From Caballeronia sordidicola (GTDB taxonomy: Bacteria > Pseudomonadota > Gammaproteobacteria > Burkholderiales > Burkholderiaceae), in assembly GCF_000729995.1 (NCBI RefSeq), contig NZ_JNFG01000202.1:344636-408635 (forward strand): 64,000 nucleotides of DNA, written 5' to 3'. This document shows positions 17,152 to 26,505 of this stretch, one piece after another. The position numbers were made by a program, and so were the translations under genes. The notes beneath the pieces were generated by a model. The model saw nothing but the letters and a program-made list of their open reading frames with translations. It was not told the DNA's origin and made no database searches. Every line of letters begins with the position of its first letter. Within the stretch, counting starts at the first letter, position 1.

Positions 17152-18522
17152 ATGCAACAGAAACCCCGGACATTGCTGGTGAAGAACGCGCACGTGCTCG
17201 TCACCATGGACGAGACACGACGCGAGATTCCCAACGGCGGCTTGTACATCGAAGGCAATCGGATCACGCAGGTCGGCGCGACAAGCGACTTGCCGCACGA
17301 CGCGGACGAGGTGCTGGACCTGTCGGGTCATCTGGTAACTCCTGGCCTGGTCAACACGCATCACCACATGTACCAAAGCCTCACGCGTGCTGTCCCGGCG
17401 GCGCAGAACGCGGAGTTGTTCGGCTGGCTCACCAGTCTGTACAAAATCTGGGCGAACCTGACGCCCGAGATGATCGAGGTATCGACGCTGACCGCCATGG
17501 CCGAATTGCTGCTCTCGGGCTGCACGACGTCGAGCGATCATCTCTACATTTATCCGAATGGTTCGCGCCTGGACGATAGCATTGCGTCGGCGCAGCAGAT
17601 CGGCATGCGTTTTCATGCGGCACGCGGCAGCATGAGCGTCGGGCAAAAGGACGGCGGCTTGCCGCCCGATTCAGTGGTCGAGAGAGAAGATGCGATTCTG
17701 AAGGACACGCAGCGCCTGATCGAAACGTATAACGATGAAGGCCGTTACGCGATGCTGCGCGTGGTCGTGGCACCGTGCTCGCCGTTCTCGGTCAGCCGCG
17801 AGTTGATGCGCGATTCGGCGCTGCTGGCGCGGGAATACGGGGTATCGATGCACACGCATCTCGCCGAGAACGTGAACGACGTCACGTACAGCCGCGAGAA
17901 GTTCGGCATGTCGCCGGCCGAGTATGCGGAAGATTTGGGCTGGGTCGGACCGGATGTCTGGCACGCGCATTGTGTGCAGCTGGACCGTGCGGGTATTGAG
18001 TTGTTTGGGCGTACGGGAACGGGTGTCGCGCATTGTCCATGTTCGAACATGCGGCTGGCGTCGGGCATCGCACCCATCCGGGCGATGCGAGACGCGGGCG
18101 TATCGGTCGGAATAGGCGTGGACGGATCGGCATCGAACGATGGCGCGCAGATGGTCGCCGAAGTGCGGCAAGCGTTGTTATTGCAGCGCGTGGGTTTCGG
18201 TCCCGATGCCATGAGCGCACGCGAAGCGCTCGAAATCGCCACGCTGGGCGGCGCGAAGGTGCTGGGCCGGGATGATATCGGCGCGTTGGCGCCTGGCATG
18301 GCAGCCGATTTCGTTTCCTTCGATCTGAGCCAGCACGGCTTTGCGGGCGCGTTGCACGATCCCGTCGCGGCGCTGGTGTTCTGCGCGCCGCCGCAGGTAT
18401 CGACGAGTGTTATCGACGGAAAGGTAGTGGTGCGCCACGGCCAGTTGACGACGGTCGATCTTGGACCGATCGTCGAGCGTCACAACCGGCTGGCCGGCCA
18501 GTTGATCGCCATGGCCAACTAA
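17152..18522 (+). CDS. 8-oxoguanine deaminase-like amidohydrolase
   Basis: 456 residues, cytoplasmic. Amidohydrolase superfamily metal site: N-T-H70-H71-H72, HTHLAEN (H236, E239), H271-A-H273 and GVDGSASND (D324). The pattern LVTPGLVNTHHHMYQSLTRA and CPCSNMRLASG fits the group of 8-oxoguanine deaminase and the related hydroxyatrazine hydrolases. 8-Oxoguanine deaminase yields urate, which PuuD next door would consume. That fit with the neighbours is an argument for the call, but a guanine or triazine-like substrate is not excluded. Confidence 0.8.
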   Translation: MQQKPRTLLVKNAHVLVTMDETRREIPNGGLYIEGNRITQVGATSDLPHDADEVLDLSGHLVTPGLVNTHHHMYQSLTRAVPAAQNAELFGWLTSLYKIWANLTPEMIEVSTLTAMAELLLSGCTTSSDHLYIYPNGSRLDDSIASAQQIGMRFHAARGSMSVGQKDGGLPPDSVVEREDAILKDTQRLIETYNDEGRYAMLRVVVAPCSPFSVSRELMRDSALLAREYGVSMHTHLAENVNDVTYSREKFGMSPAEYAEDLGWVGPDVWHAHCVQLDRAGIELFGRTGTGVAHCPCSNMRLASGIAPIRAMRDAGVSVGIGVDGSASNDGAQMVAEVRQALLLQRVGFGPDAMSAREALEIATLGGAKVLGRDDIGALAPGMAADFVSFDLSQHGFAGALHDPVAALVFCAPPQVSTSVIDGKVVVRHGQLTTVDLGPIVERHNRLAGQLIAMAN

Positions 18523-18535
18523 GCGGCCATCCAGG

Positions 18536-19468
18536 TTAAGGCGCTTCGATCAGCGAGCGGGTGGCATCGGCGACGAGGTGGCGTAGCCAGCGCACTTCGT
18601 CGGAGTAGTGGCAGCGCTCGTGCCACAGTTGGTAGTACTGCATCGGCGGGAAATCGAGCGGAGCAGGGACCACGGTCAGTGGCAAGAACTTGGCGTAGTG
18701 ATCGGCGAACAGGCGCGTGGTGGTGAAAACCAGATCCGACTTGATCAGCACATACGGTGCGAGATTGAAGTAGGGCAGCGTAACAACCACATGCCGCTTG
18801 AGCCGTTCGCGTGCCAGATGCACATCGATAGCGCCGCGCTGGCCCACGGAATACGGCGTAGGTGCGAGATGCGGCGCGTTGAGATATTGGTCGAGCGTGA
18901 GCGCGCCGCGGCGTGCAAACGGATGATTCGAGCTGACGAGACAGACAATCTTATCGACGAAAAGATTCGAGAGATGCAGTTGTTCAGGCGGCTCGGGCCA
19001 GTTGCCCACCACGATGTCGAGCTTGCCGTCCTCCAGCGCGAGTTCGTAGTCGAAAGCGGGACCCAGCGAATGAAATTCGAGCGTGGCGTTGGGCGCGGCT
19101 ATCCGAAAACGCTCCACCACGGTCGGCACAAACAGCACGTTTAAATAGTCCGGGCAGCCAATGCGATAACACCGCACGGACGTCGAGGGTTCGAAGTTGT
19201 GCTGCTGAACCTTGATGCGTTCGATCTCACGCAGCGCGTTTTGCGTGGGTTCGAGCAGGCGCAGGCCGTACTCGGTCGGCACCATGCCGGCTTTGCCGCG
19301 CACGAGCAGCGGATCGCCGGTGATATCGCGCAGGCGCCGGAGCGCCGCGCTGATGGCGGGTTGTGACTGATTGAGCTTGACGGCCGCGCGCGTGACGCTG
19401 CGCTCCATCAAGAGGGTGTGAAGGACGCGTAACAGGTAAGTGTCGATCGCTTCGCGTTGCTGACTCAT
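18536..19468 (-). CDS. LysR-family transcriptional regulator
   Basis: 310 residues. N-terminal winged helix (about residues 12-70, LLMERSVTRAAVKLNQSQPA then LRRLRDITGDPLLVR) and a substrate-binding-like effector domain. It reads away from the BMP-type ABC importer and converges on the amidohydrolase with only 13 bases between stops. Divergence over a 269-base gap suggests that it controls the importer (inference, usual LysR layout). Effector unknown; a purine would fit. Confidence 0.88.
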   Translation of the reverse strand: MSQQREAIDTYLLRVLHTLLMERSVTRAAVKLNQSQPAISAALRRLRDITGDPLLVRGKAGMVPTEYGLRLLEPTQNALREIERIKVQQHNFEPSTSVRCYRIGCPDYLNVLFVPTVVERFRIAAPNATLEFHSLGPAFDYELALEDGKLDIVVGNWPEPPEQLHLSNLFVDKIVCLVSSNHPFARRGALTLDQYLNAPHLAPTPYSVGQRGAIDVHLARERLKRHVVVTLPYFNLAPYVLIKSDLVFTTTRLFADHYAKFLPLTVVPAPLDFPPMQYYQLWHERCHYSDEVRWLRHLVADATRSLIEAP

Positions 19469-19737
19469 CTTCTCTCCAATATACGGTCAGGCTGATCGAC
19501 CAGGGTGCAGAACATATCGTTTTTAATATGACACATTGTTTCCGTCAAGCTGGGCATACCCGCAAGCACACTCGTTGCAAGCTGTGCAACACCGTGCTGT
19601 TGCTAATTGCGCGCACTATTTTGAGTAATCGACGGCCCGCACCGTTTTGGGTATCTTTTACTCGCAGACTGCAAGTTTCCGTTGCCCACATGCCGGTCAT
19701 CCCGGTTTTGCGCGCTTTCCGCACTTTCTGAGTCCAT

Positions 19738-21327
19738 ATGGGCGACGCCATTTCTTCATCCATTCAGCCGGGCGGTGCGCTTACATCGCGCCTCGCGCTT
19801 CACGGCATCAGCAAGCAATATCCCGCCGTCAAGGCCAACGACGACGTGACGCTCATCGTCGAACCGGGTGAAATCCACGCCGTGCTCGGCGAGAACGGCG
19901 CGGGCAAGTCCACGCTGATGAAGATCATCTACGGCGCGGTACGTCCCGACGAAGGCGAGATTCGCTGGGAGGGCGAACCGGTCGAGATCGGCAGTCCCGC
20001 GGCCGCGAGAAAGCTGGGCATCGGCATGGTGTTCCAGCACTTTTCACTGTTCGAGACGCTGACGGTGGGCGAGAACATCGCGCTTGCTCTCGACGATAAA
20101 TTCGATCTCAAGACGCTCGGCAAGCGGATTCGCGAGGTATCGGCGGAATACGGGCTCGATGTCGATCCGCAACGCCACGTGCACAGTCTCGCGGTGGGCG
20201 AACGCCAGCGCGTGGAGATCGTGCGTTGTCTGCTGCAGAACCCGCGTCTGCTGATCATGGACGAACCCACGTCCGTGCTCACGCCACAGGCGGTTAAAAA
20301 GCTCTTTACGGTGTTGAGACGGCTGGCATCGGAGGGATGCAGCATTCTCTATATCAGCCACAAGCTCGATGAAATCCAGGCGTTGTGCCAGACCGCGACC
20401 GTCATGCGCGGTGGCCGCGTGACAGGGAGCGTTGATCCGCGCAAGGAAACCCACGCATCGCTCGCACAACTGATGGTCGGGCATTCGCTACCCGATTACA
20501 CCCGCCGCGAACATACGCCGGGCGACGTGAAGCTCGCGGTGAAGAACTTGTCTGTCGCCAGCGCCGATCCGTTCGGTACGTCGCTGCAGGACGTCTCGTT
20601 CTCCGTGCACGCGGGGGAGATTTTCGGCATCGCGGGGGTTTCGGGGAACGGACAGGCCGAGTTACTGGCTGCGCTCTCAGGCGAGATTCGCGATAAACAT
20701 GTGGCCCCCGATGCCATCACCATCGTCGGTCAGCCCGCCGCGCGCTACAGCGCGGGCGGACGGCGCACGCTCGGCTTCGCCTTCGTGCCCGAGGAACGGC
20801 TCGGGCGCGGCGCGGTGCCGGCCATGTCGCTGGCGGAAAATGCGCTGCTGACAGGACATCGCGAACACATGGTGCGTGGCGGCTGGATCAGCACAAAAAC
20901 CATGCGCGCGTTTGCCGACCGCTGCATCAGCGCATTCGATGTCCGCTGCGGCGGCAACGGCGCGCTCGCGCAAAGCCTCTCGGGCGGGAACTTGCAGAAG
21001 TTCATCGTGGGACGGGAGATCTTGCAGGAACCGAAGGTGCTCGTCGTTGCGCAACCGACCTGGGGCGTCGATGTCGGCGCAGCGGGTTTCATCCGTCAAC
21101 AACTGCTGGATCTGGCTGCGCGCGGCGTGGCGATCCTCGTGATTTCGGAGGAGCTGGAAGAACTCTTCGATATCTGCGACCGCATCGCCGTTCTCGCTCG
21201 CGGCAAGCTTTCCCCGGTCCGTGAAACCGGGTTGACTAATGCAGAAGAAATCGGCCTGTTCATGGCCGGTCTCTTCGATGGCAATCGCGCTGACTCCGTC
21301 GCCCTCGACACCACGGCCCCGACATGA
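19738..21327 (+). CDS. ABC importer ATPase, BMP/nucleoside type (two NBDs)
   Basis: 529 residues with two fused nucleotide-binding domains. The first has Walker A GENGAGKST (51-59) and Walker B LLIMDEPTSVLTP. The second (from about residue 255) has a degenerate Walker A, GVSGNGQAE, and signature LSGGNLQKF, as in the NupA/RbsA class. Such proteins energise uptake of purine nucleosides or related compounds with a BMP lipoprotein. Overlaps the first permease by 4 bases. Confidence 0.9.
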   Translation: MGDAISSSIQPGGALTSRLALHGISKQYPAVKANDDVTLIVEPGEIHAVLGENGAGKSTLMKIIYGAVRPDEGEIRWEGEPVEIGSPAAARKLGIGMVFQHFSLFETLTVGENIALALDDKFDLKTLGKRIREVSAEYGLDVDPQRHVHSLAVGERQRVEIVRCLLQNPRLLIMDEPTSVLTPQAVKKLFTVLRRLASEGCSILYISHKLDEIQALCQTATVMRGGRVTGSVDPRKETHASLAQLMVGHSLPDYTRREHTPGDVKLAVKNLSVASADPFGTSLQDVSFSVHAGEIFGIAGVSGNGQAELLAALSGEIRDKHVAPDAITIVGQPAARYSAGGRRTLGFAFVPEERLGRGAVPAMSLAENALLTGHREHMVRGGWISTKTMRAFADRCISAFDVRCGGNGALAQSLSGGNLQKFIVGREILQEPKVLVVAQPTWGVDVGAAGFIRQQLLDLAARGVAILVISEELEELFDICDRIAVLARGKLSPVRETGLTNAEEIGLFMAGLFDGNRADSVALDTTAPT

Positions 21328-22430
21328 ATTTTCCTTATCGACTCGAAGCGCGTCCGACGCCGTCCCGTGCCATGCAGCTTGCCGTGCCGCTGGTCGCGGC
21401 GGTGCTGACGCTGATTATCGGCTTCCTGATTTTTACGCTCGTGGGCCAGGACCCTTTGCGCGCAATGCACGGGTTTTTCATCGAACCCTTGTCGAACGTG
21501 AACGGCTGGTCTGAACTCGTGCTGAAGGCGTCGCCGCTGTGCCTGATCGCGCTGGGGCTGGCGGTGGGGTATCGGGCCAATGTGTGGAACATCGGCGCCG
21601 AAGGGCAGATGCTGCTGGGCGGGATCGTGGCGGGCGGCATCGCGATTCATCTGGGAGATGCCACCGGCTGGTGGATCCTGCCGCTGATGATGATTGGCGG
21701 CGTGATAGGCGGCATGGCGTGGGCGGCGATTCCCGCGTTGCTCAAGAGCCGTTTCAACACCAACGAGATCCTGACGAGCCTGATGCTCACCTACGTCGCG
21801 ACGCAGTTGCTGATCTATCTGGTGAGCGGTCCATGGCGTGACCCTGAGGGCATGAACTTCCCGATCTCGGCGATGTTCGGCGATTCGGCGCTATACCCCC
21901 GCCTTTACGGCGATTGGGGCTGGGCATGGCTGAAGGGCACGCGGATCAATGCGTCCGTATTCATGACGATGATCGCGATTCCGCTTGTCTGGTTGTTCAT
22001 GCGCAAGAGCTTCGCGGGGTATCGGATGAACGTGGGTGGCCTGGCGCCGCTGGCAGCCCGTTACGCCGGTTTCTCCGATAAAAAGGCCATCTGGACCTCG
22101 TTGCTCCTGAGTGGCGGTCTGGCTGGGCTGGCCGGCATGGGCGAGGTGGCCGGGCCGATCGGGCAATTGCAGGCGAGCTGGTCACCGGGGTATGGCTTTA
22201 CCGCGATCATCGTAGTGTTTGTCGGCCGCTTGCATCCGATTGGCATCGTGCTCGCGAGCTTGCTGATGGCGTTGCTGTATCTCGGCGGCGAAGCGGTGCA
22301 GACGTCGCTGCAATTGCCGCAGGCGCTCGCCGGCGTGTTCCAGGGGCTGCTGCTGTTTTGCCTTTTGGGCGCGGACCTGTTCGTCAACTATCGCGTGCGG
22401 CGCCGGGTCGCGACGCACGCGCATTCGTAA
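21324..22430 (+). CDS. ABC importer permease 1, BMP/nucleoside type
   Basis: 368 residues, about nine or ten membrane segments, ATGA overlap with the ATPase. The motif GLAVGYRANVWNIGAEGQ and FNTNEILTSLMLTYVA are typical of the NupB/YufP permease group (BPD_transp_2). It pairs with the next gene product to form the channel. There is no periplasmic enzyme domain. Confidence 0.9.
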   Translation: MNFPYRLEARPTPSRAMQLAVPLVAAVLTLIIGFLIFTLVGQDPLRAMHGFFIEPLSNVNGWSELVLKASPLCLIALGLAVGYRANVWNIGAEGQMLLGGIVAGGIAIHLGDATGWWILPLMMIGGVIGGMAWAAIPALLKSRFNTNEILTSLMLTYVATQLLIYLVSGPWRDPEGMNFPISAMFGDSALYPRLYGDWGWAWLKGTRINASVFMTMIAIPLVWLFMRKSFAGYRMNVGGLAPLAARYAGFSDKKAIWTSLLLSGGLAGLAGMGEVAGPIGQLQASWSPGYGFTAIIVVFVGRLHPIGIVLASLLMALLYLGGEAVQTSLQLPQALAGVFQGLLLFCLLGADLFVNYRVRRRVATHAHS

Positions 22431-22452
22431 TCAAAAGCGGACTAGAAACCTT

Positions 22453-23382
22453 ATGGATATCAATCAGGCCAGTTCGCTTTCCTCGAGCGCAGTCGTCGCC
22501 GCCATTCCGCTGATGTTCGCGGGCGCTGGGGAGCTCGTGGCGGAGAAGTCGGGGGTGTTGAACCTTGGCGTGGAAGGCATGATGCTGATGGGCGCCGTGA
22601 CCGGTTACGCCGTCACCGCGATCACCGGTAATCCGTGGCTCGGCATTCTGGGCGCGATTGTCGCGGGCGTGCTGATGTCGCTCGTGTTCGCGTTCCTGAC
22701 CATCACCATGCTTGCGAACCAGGTCGCCACGGGGTTGTCGCTGACTATTTTTGGCATTGGGTTTTCGGCGTATATCGGCAAGCCTTATACGTCGGCGGCT
22801 GTGCGCGCGACTATCGACGTGCTGCCCATTCCCGGTCTTACCTCCATTCCCGTGATCGGCCCCGCGTTTTTCACGCTGACGCCGCTGGGTTATCTCGCGT
22901 TCATCATGTTCGGCGTGATCAGCTGGTTTTTGTATCGAACCCGCGCGGGGCTGGTGCTGCGCTCGGTGGGCGAGTCGCCTTCGGTTGCGCATTCCGTGGG
23001 TTTTCCGGTGGTCGGCGTGCGTTACGGCGCGACACTTTTCGGTGGCGGAATGGCGGGTATTGCGGGTGGTTATTACTCGATCGTCTATCTGCATTTGTGG
23101 CAGGAACAGCTGACGTCTGGGCGCGGTTGGATCGCGCTGGCGCTGGTCGTGTTCGCGACGTGGCGGCCGGGGCGGCTGCTGATCGGCGCGTTGCTGTTCG
23201 GCGCCGTGATGGCTTTGCAGTTTTACGCGCAGGCCATTGGCGTGCCCATCCCGACGCAGTTCCTTGCGATGCTGCCGTACATTGCGACGATCGTTGTGCT
23301 GGTGATCATTTCGCGCAATCCGAACACGATCAAGCTGAACGCGCCTACGTCGCTCGGCAAGCCGTTTTTTGCAGCTAGCTGA
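22453..23382 (+). CDS. ABC importer permease 2, BMP/nucleoside type
   Basis: 309 residues, about eight membrane segments. LVAEKSGVLNLGVEGMMLMG and FLTITMLANQVATGLSLTIF mark the NupC/YufQ-type permease. It lies 22 bases after permease 1. The binding-protein gene follows after a 262-base gap, in which no gene or clear terminator was seen. Confidence 0.9.
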   Translation: MDINQASSLSSSAVVAAIPLMFAGAGELVAEKSGVLNLGVEGMMLMGAVTGYAVTAITGNPWLGILGAIVAGVLMSLVFAFLTITMLANQVATGLSLTIFGIGFSAYIGKPYTSAAVRATIDVLPIPGLTSIPVIGPAFFTLTPLGYLAFIMFGVISWFLYRTRAGLVLRSVGESPSVAHSVGFPVVGVRYGATLFGGGMAGIAGGYYSIVYLHLWQEQLTSGRGWIALALVVFATWRPGRLLIGALLFGAVMALQFYAQAIGVPIPTQFLAMLPYIATIVVLVIISRNPNTIKLNAPTSLGKPFFAAS

Positions 23383-23644
23383 TGGTTGGGGCGCGGTGCT
23401 CGCCGGGTGGCTGCGTCCGAACGCGAACGCGCATGCCACTGCGAATGCCATGCGCGACTTGTCAGGCGCTGACGCTTGGCACCCGCGAGCGCGGTCAGCC
23501 CGGTGATCGATAGGGCGCAAGGTCGTTGCACATGCTGACGCGCTTGAAAGCGGACTGACATTTCGAACTACGGCCGGCTTTTGGCCCAAAACATTGCAGC
23601 ACGATTTTTACAAACACCATAGAACCATCGACAGGAGAAACACG

Positions 23645-24748
23645 ATGAAGAAAAGCTGGCTGAACACTTTGGGCGCGGCCGGGGCCGTGGGCACCATGCT
23701 CGCGCTATCCGCCACGATGGTTGCCGGTCCGGCGCGGGCCGCTGACGCGCCGGGCATCGCGTTTGTCTACCTTGGGAACCCCGGCGATGCAGGCTGGACC
23801 TTTGCCCACGATGCCGGCACGAAGGAAGTGGAGGCCAAGTACGGCAACAAGATCAAGATCACGCGGGTGGAAGACGTGCCGGAGTCGGCGGATTCGGAGC
23901 GTGTGTTCCGCGATCTGGCTGCGAAGGGCAACAAGGTTATCGTGGGGACCAGTTTCGGTTACCAGGACTTCCAGCTGAAAGTGGCGCGCGACTATCCGGA
24001 CATTACGTTCCTGACCGCGACGGGTTACAAGAAAGCGAAAAACTTCGGCGTCTTTGACGATCGGATGTACCAGGGCGCGTATCTTGCCGGCGTGGCGGCG
24101 GGTTATGTCACGAAGACGAATACGCTGGGGTTTGTAGCATCGGTGCCTATTCCGGAGGTGATCCGCAACATCAACGCCTACACGATGGGTGCGCGTTCGG
24201 TGAATCCGAAGATCCATACGAAAGTGATCTGGATTAATAGCTGGTTCGATCCGGGCAAGGAAAAGCAGGCGGCTGAAACGTTGATCGGGCAGGGGGCAGA
24301 TGTGTTGTTGCAGAACACTGATTCGAACGCGACGCTGGCGACGGCTGCTGAGAAGAAGGTGTACGCGTTTGGGTGGGATTCGAACATGAAGAAGTTTGGG
24401 CCGAGCGCGCACCTGGGCTCGGTAGTACAGCATTGGGGGGTGTACTACAACACGATGGTGCAGCAGCTTCTTGATGGCAAGGTCAAGACCGATCCGGTCT
24501 GGCTCGGGATGCCACAAAAGGCGGTGGATCTTGAGGATGTGAATACGGCGGTGGTGCCGGCCAAGGCGATGCAGGCGGTCGAGGCTAAGCGTGAACAGTT
24601 GCAGAGTGGCAAGTGGGACGTGTTCACGGGTCCGATCAAGGATCAGTCGGGTGCGGTCAAGATTGCGGCTGGCCAGAACCTGACCGATCCGGAGTTGCAG
24701 CGTATCAACTGGTACGTTGAAGGCGTTGACGGATCCTTGCCGAAGTAA
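23645..24748 (+). CDS. BMP-family (PnrA-like) periplasmic binding protein
   Basis: 367 residues from the ATG at 23645 preceded by an AGGAG site; an in-frame upstream start at 23594 was rejected. A Sec signal peptide of about 34 residues ends at ARA-AD; no lipobox cysteine, unlike many BMP lipoproteins. The mature part begins GIAFVYLGNPGDAGWTFAHD and has DRMYQGAYLAGVAAGYVTKT, both family features. Binds nucleosides or purines in characterised relatives. With the deaminase and urate genes nearby, purine uptake is the likely task. Confidence 0.9.
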   Translation: MKKSWLNTLGAAGAVGTMLALSATMVAGPARAADAPGIAFVYLGNPGDAGWTFAHDAGTKEVEAKYGNKIKITRVEDVPESADSERVFRDLAAKGNKVIVGTSFGYQDFQLKVARDYPDITFLTATGYKKAKNFGVFDDRMYQGAYLAGVAAGYVTKTNTLGFVASVPIPEVIRNINAYTMGARSVNPKIHTKVIWINSWFDPGKEKQAAETLIGQGADVLLQNTDSNATLATAAEKKVYAFGWDSNMKKFGPSAHLGSVVQHWGVYYNTMVQQLLDGKVKTDPVWLGMPQKAVDLEDVNTAVVPAKAMQAVEAKREQLQSGKWDVFTGPIKDQSGAVKIAAGQNLTDPELQRINWYVEGVDGSLPK

Positions 24749-24836
24749 CTCGGGAACGGGGTAGTAGGCGATACCACAGGGAGGGCGTGCGGCTTCGCAA
24801 AACTTACCGGGTGTTTGTCATCGTTTCCGTCATAAG

Positions 24837-24866
24837 AAAGGCCGCGCTTAGGTTAGCGCGGCCTTT
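24837..24866. terminator. Bidirectional terminator, BMP gene / dodecin
   Basis: AAAGGCCGCGC-TTAGGTTA-GCGCGGCCTTT forms a strong stem between two convergent genes; A- and T-rich flanks suit both directions. Confidence 0.75.
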
Positions 24867-24888
24867 ATTGTCTGCGTCGTGATTAATC

Positions 24889-25098
24889 TTAATCGTCGAT
24901 TCGCAGGCCAACTTTAAGCGTGACTTGCCAGTGAGCGACCTTGCCGTCCTCGACTTGCCCCCGGGTGCCGATGACTTCGAACCAGTGGAGGTTGCGGAGG
25001 GTTTTTGAGGCTTTTTCGAGCGCAATGCGGATTGCGTCGTCGCTTGATTGGCTGGACGAGCCGGTGAGTTCGATTTGTTTGTAGACGTGATTGGTCAT
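24889..25098 (-). CDS. Dodecin
   Basis: 69 residues from the ATG at 25098, which has an AAAGGAGA ribosome-binding site; an upstream frame to 25164 is not used. MTNHVYKQIELTGSSSQSSD, then the ALEKASKTLRNLHWFEV segment with the flavin-stacking tryptophan, and HWQVTLKVGLRID at the end, match dodecin. The protein is a dodecameric flavin store and scavenger in the cytoplasm. Confidence 0.93.
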   Translation of the reverse strand: MTNHVYKQIELTGSSSQSSDDAIRIALEKASKTLRNLHWFEVIGTRGQVEDGKVAHWQVTLKVGLRIDD

Positions 25099-25423
25099 TG
25101 TGATCTCCTTTGATTGCAGCCTGTTGGCATGGCACGTAGAAGTGGCGTTCGTAGGACTGAGCAAATCATGCGCCAGGGGAGAACCGGACGCACTCAGTTC
25201 TTTTACGGAGGGCAGGAGAGGCGATGCGGGTCAGTTCGCGCGCGGTGTCGCGGATAGCGCGGGGTGCGCCTTGGGCAGGTTCAGTCACTGGTGGCGAAGC
25301 GTGTGGGTATCCGTGTTCGGAGAAAGAGGGTTTCACACATCCGTCGCTCTGGCGAGCACCGTGCTTTTGGGGTGCCAAAAACGCGGAAACGGCACGCTAG
25401 GTCAACTTACGAGCCCGCGTTTT

Positions 25424-25470
25424 GAAAGCGCTTTCTTTGCTTCGTTTCTTTGTCGCTTTGGACAAAGAAA
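25424..25470. repeat. Burkholderiaceae-type TTTCTTTGTC inverted repeat
   Basis: A 12-base palindrome GAAAGCGCTTTC (25424-25435) is followed by TTTCTTTGTC-GCTTTG-GACAAAGAAA (25445-25470), a perfect 10-base inverted repeat. This looks like the interspersed TTTCTTTGTCGC-containing intergenic element common in Burkholderia and relatives (recalled, not searched). It lies in the 560-base gap between dodecin and an unknown gene, where no other gene is supported. Confidence 0.55.
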
Positions 25471-25602
25471 TGACGCGCTGCCACGCGCAGTGGCTAATAG
25501 TGATAAAGAAAATAGCTCACTCAAGCAGACCACAAACCCCGAAAGCAGCAACCCAGCAACGACTCCGACCGCTAACGCAGGAACCTGGCAACCGAACACT
25601 AA

Positions 25603-25640
25603 CCCCGACCGCTAACCCCCCAAACCCCCAGAAAAACCCC
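25603..25640 (-). other. Potential G-quadruplex (G-runs on minus strand)
   Basis: The plus strand has C4, C6, C5 and C4 runs separated by 9, 3 and 7 bases, so the minus strand can fold as a four-tract quadruplex. It lies just past the stop (25659) of the minus-strand gene upstream, thus in its 3' untranslated region. Folding is predicted from sequence only. Confidence 0.4.
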
Positions 25641-25658
25641 GTCCACCGGTGCGAACAC

Positions 25659-26105
25659 CTACCGTAGGGGCCTAGAAGCCGCATCCCCCGCATCCTGCCG
25701 CCGCGCGCCGCGCCTCGTCCTCGCACTCGCCGACGCGCCGAACTCACTCAAAATCTGCGTCCGTGCCCGGCTCGCAAACACTAAAACCCCAAACCCGTTG
25801 GCTTCATACCAGTAACCGCCATTCTCAAGCCCATCGAGCGGCTGCTCCAGCGCGTTCGTAATACATTCGATGCACCGTCGATGCAACTCCTCCACCGCCG
25901 GGTACGGCGGCTGCGCACCCCGAACGCTGCAAAGAAGCACATCAAGCCCCGGCAGCACATGCGCATACAACACCGGTTCATCCTGTGCGCGCGCCCGTGC
26001 GATCTTGGTATCGAGCTGGCCGAACGGCTTGAAATGCCTAAGCACGGCGAGGAAAGACTCGTCGCCATCGACCTTTGCGCGTCTACGCTTTTTCGGGAAG
26101 GACAT
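25659..26105 (-). CDS. Unknown basic protein
   Basis: 148 residues from an ATG at 26105 (MSFPKKRRRAK). In-frame starts at 26150 and 26192 are possible, and no start has a strong ribosome site. The N-terminus is highly basic. The middle contains a plausible globular core with two cysteines (LDVLLCSVRGAQ, HRRCIECITNALEQ) and GGYWYEANGFGVLVFASRART. The arginine- and alanine-rich C-terminal 30 residues look disordered. No family recognised. Confidence 0.5.
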   Translation of the reverse strand: MSFPKKRRRAKVDGDESFLAVLRHFKPFGQLDTKIARARAQDEPVLYAHVLPGLDVLLCSVRGAQPPYPAVEELHRRCIECITNALEQPLDGLENGGYWYEANGFGVLVFASRARTQILSEFGASASARTRRGARRQDAGDAASRPLR

Positions 26106-26432
26106 AAAAATTCGCCTGAAAAAGAATTGCAAAAAACGCAGCGTCCTCATGCGGCCACTCCCGTCTGGCGGGCCGCTCGTTTGTCTGGACACGTCGATCT
26201 TTTATAGCACATCGAAGTGGTGGATTCACGGCGATTCAGTTTAGGACACCGCACGCCGGTCATGCTCGGACCGACCTGACGGTGGCGCACGAATCATGCC
26301 GATAACCCTGCTGCGGCTCGCATGTTTCTGTCTCAATAATAGACCTACGAAACCTCACTGCGATGAAAAATCGCCAGAAAATTCAAACGCGTGTCACGAA
26401 GGCAACCAACCTCACGGTTGCGCCCGAAAACG

Positions 26433-26463
26433 AAAAAGCCCGCGACGGCCGTCACGGGCTTTT
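26433..26463 (-). terminator. Terminator downstream of mscL
   Basis: AAAAAGCCCGCGACGG / CCGTCACGGGCTTT stem with poly-A/poly-T flanks, 43 bases past the mscL stop. The rest of the 26106-26505 gap holds no supported gene. Confidence 0.75.
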
Positions 26464-26505
26464 CTGGGTCGCCGCTGTCTTAGAGGCTCACGTCAGGCCA
26501 GCAGG

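Noticed and set aside
23383..23644. Possible gene between the permease and BMP protein
   Set aside because: Only short frames and no ribosome-binding site or family; treated as a leader.
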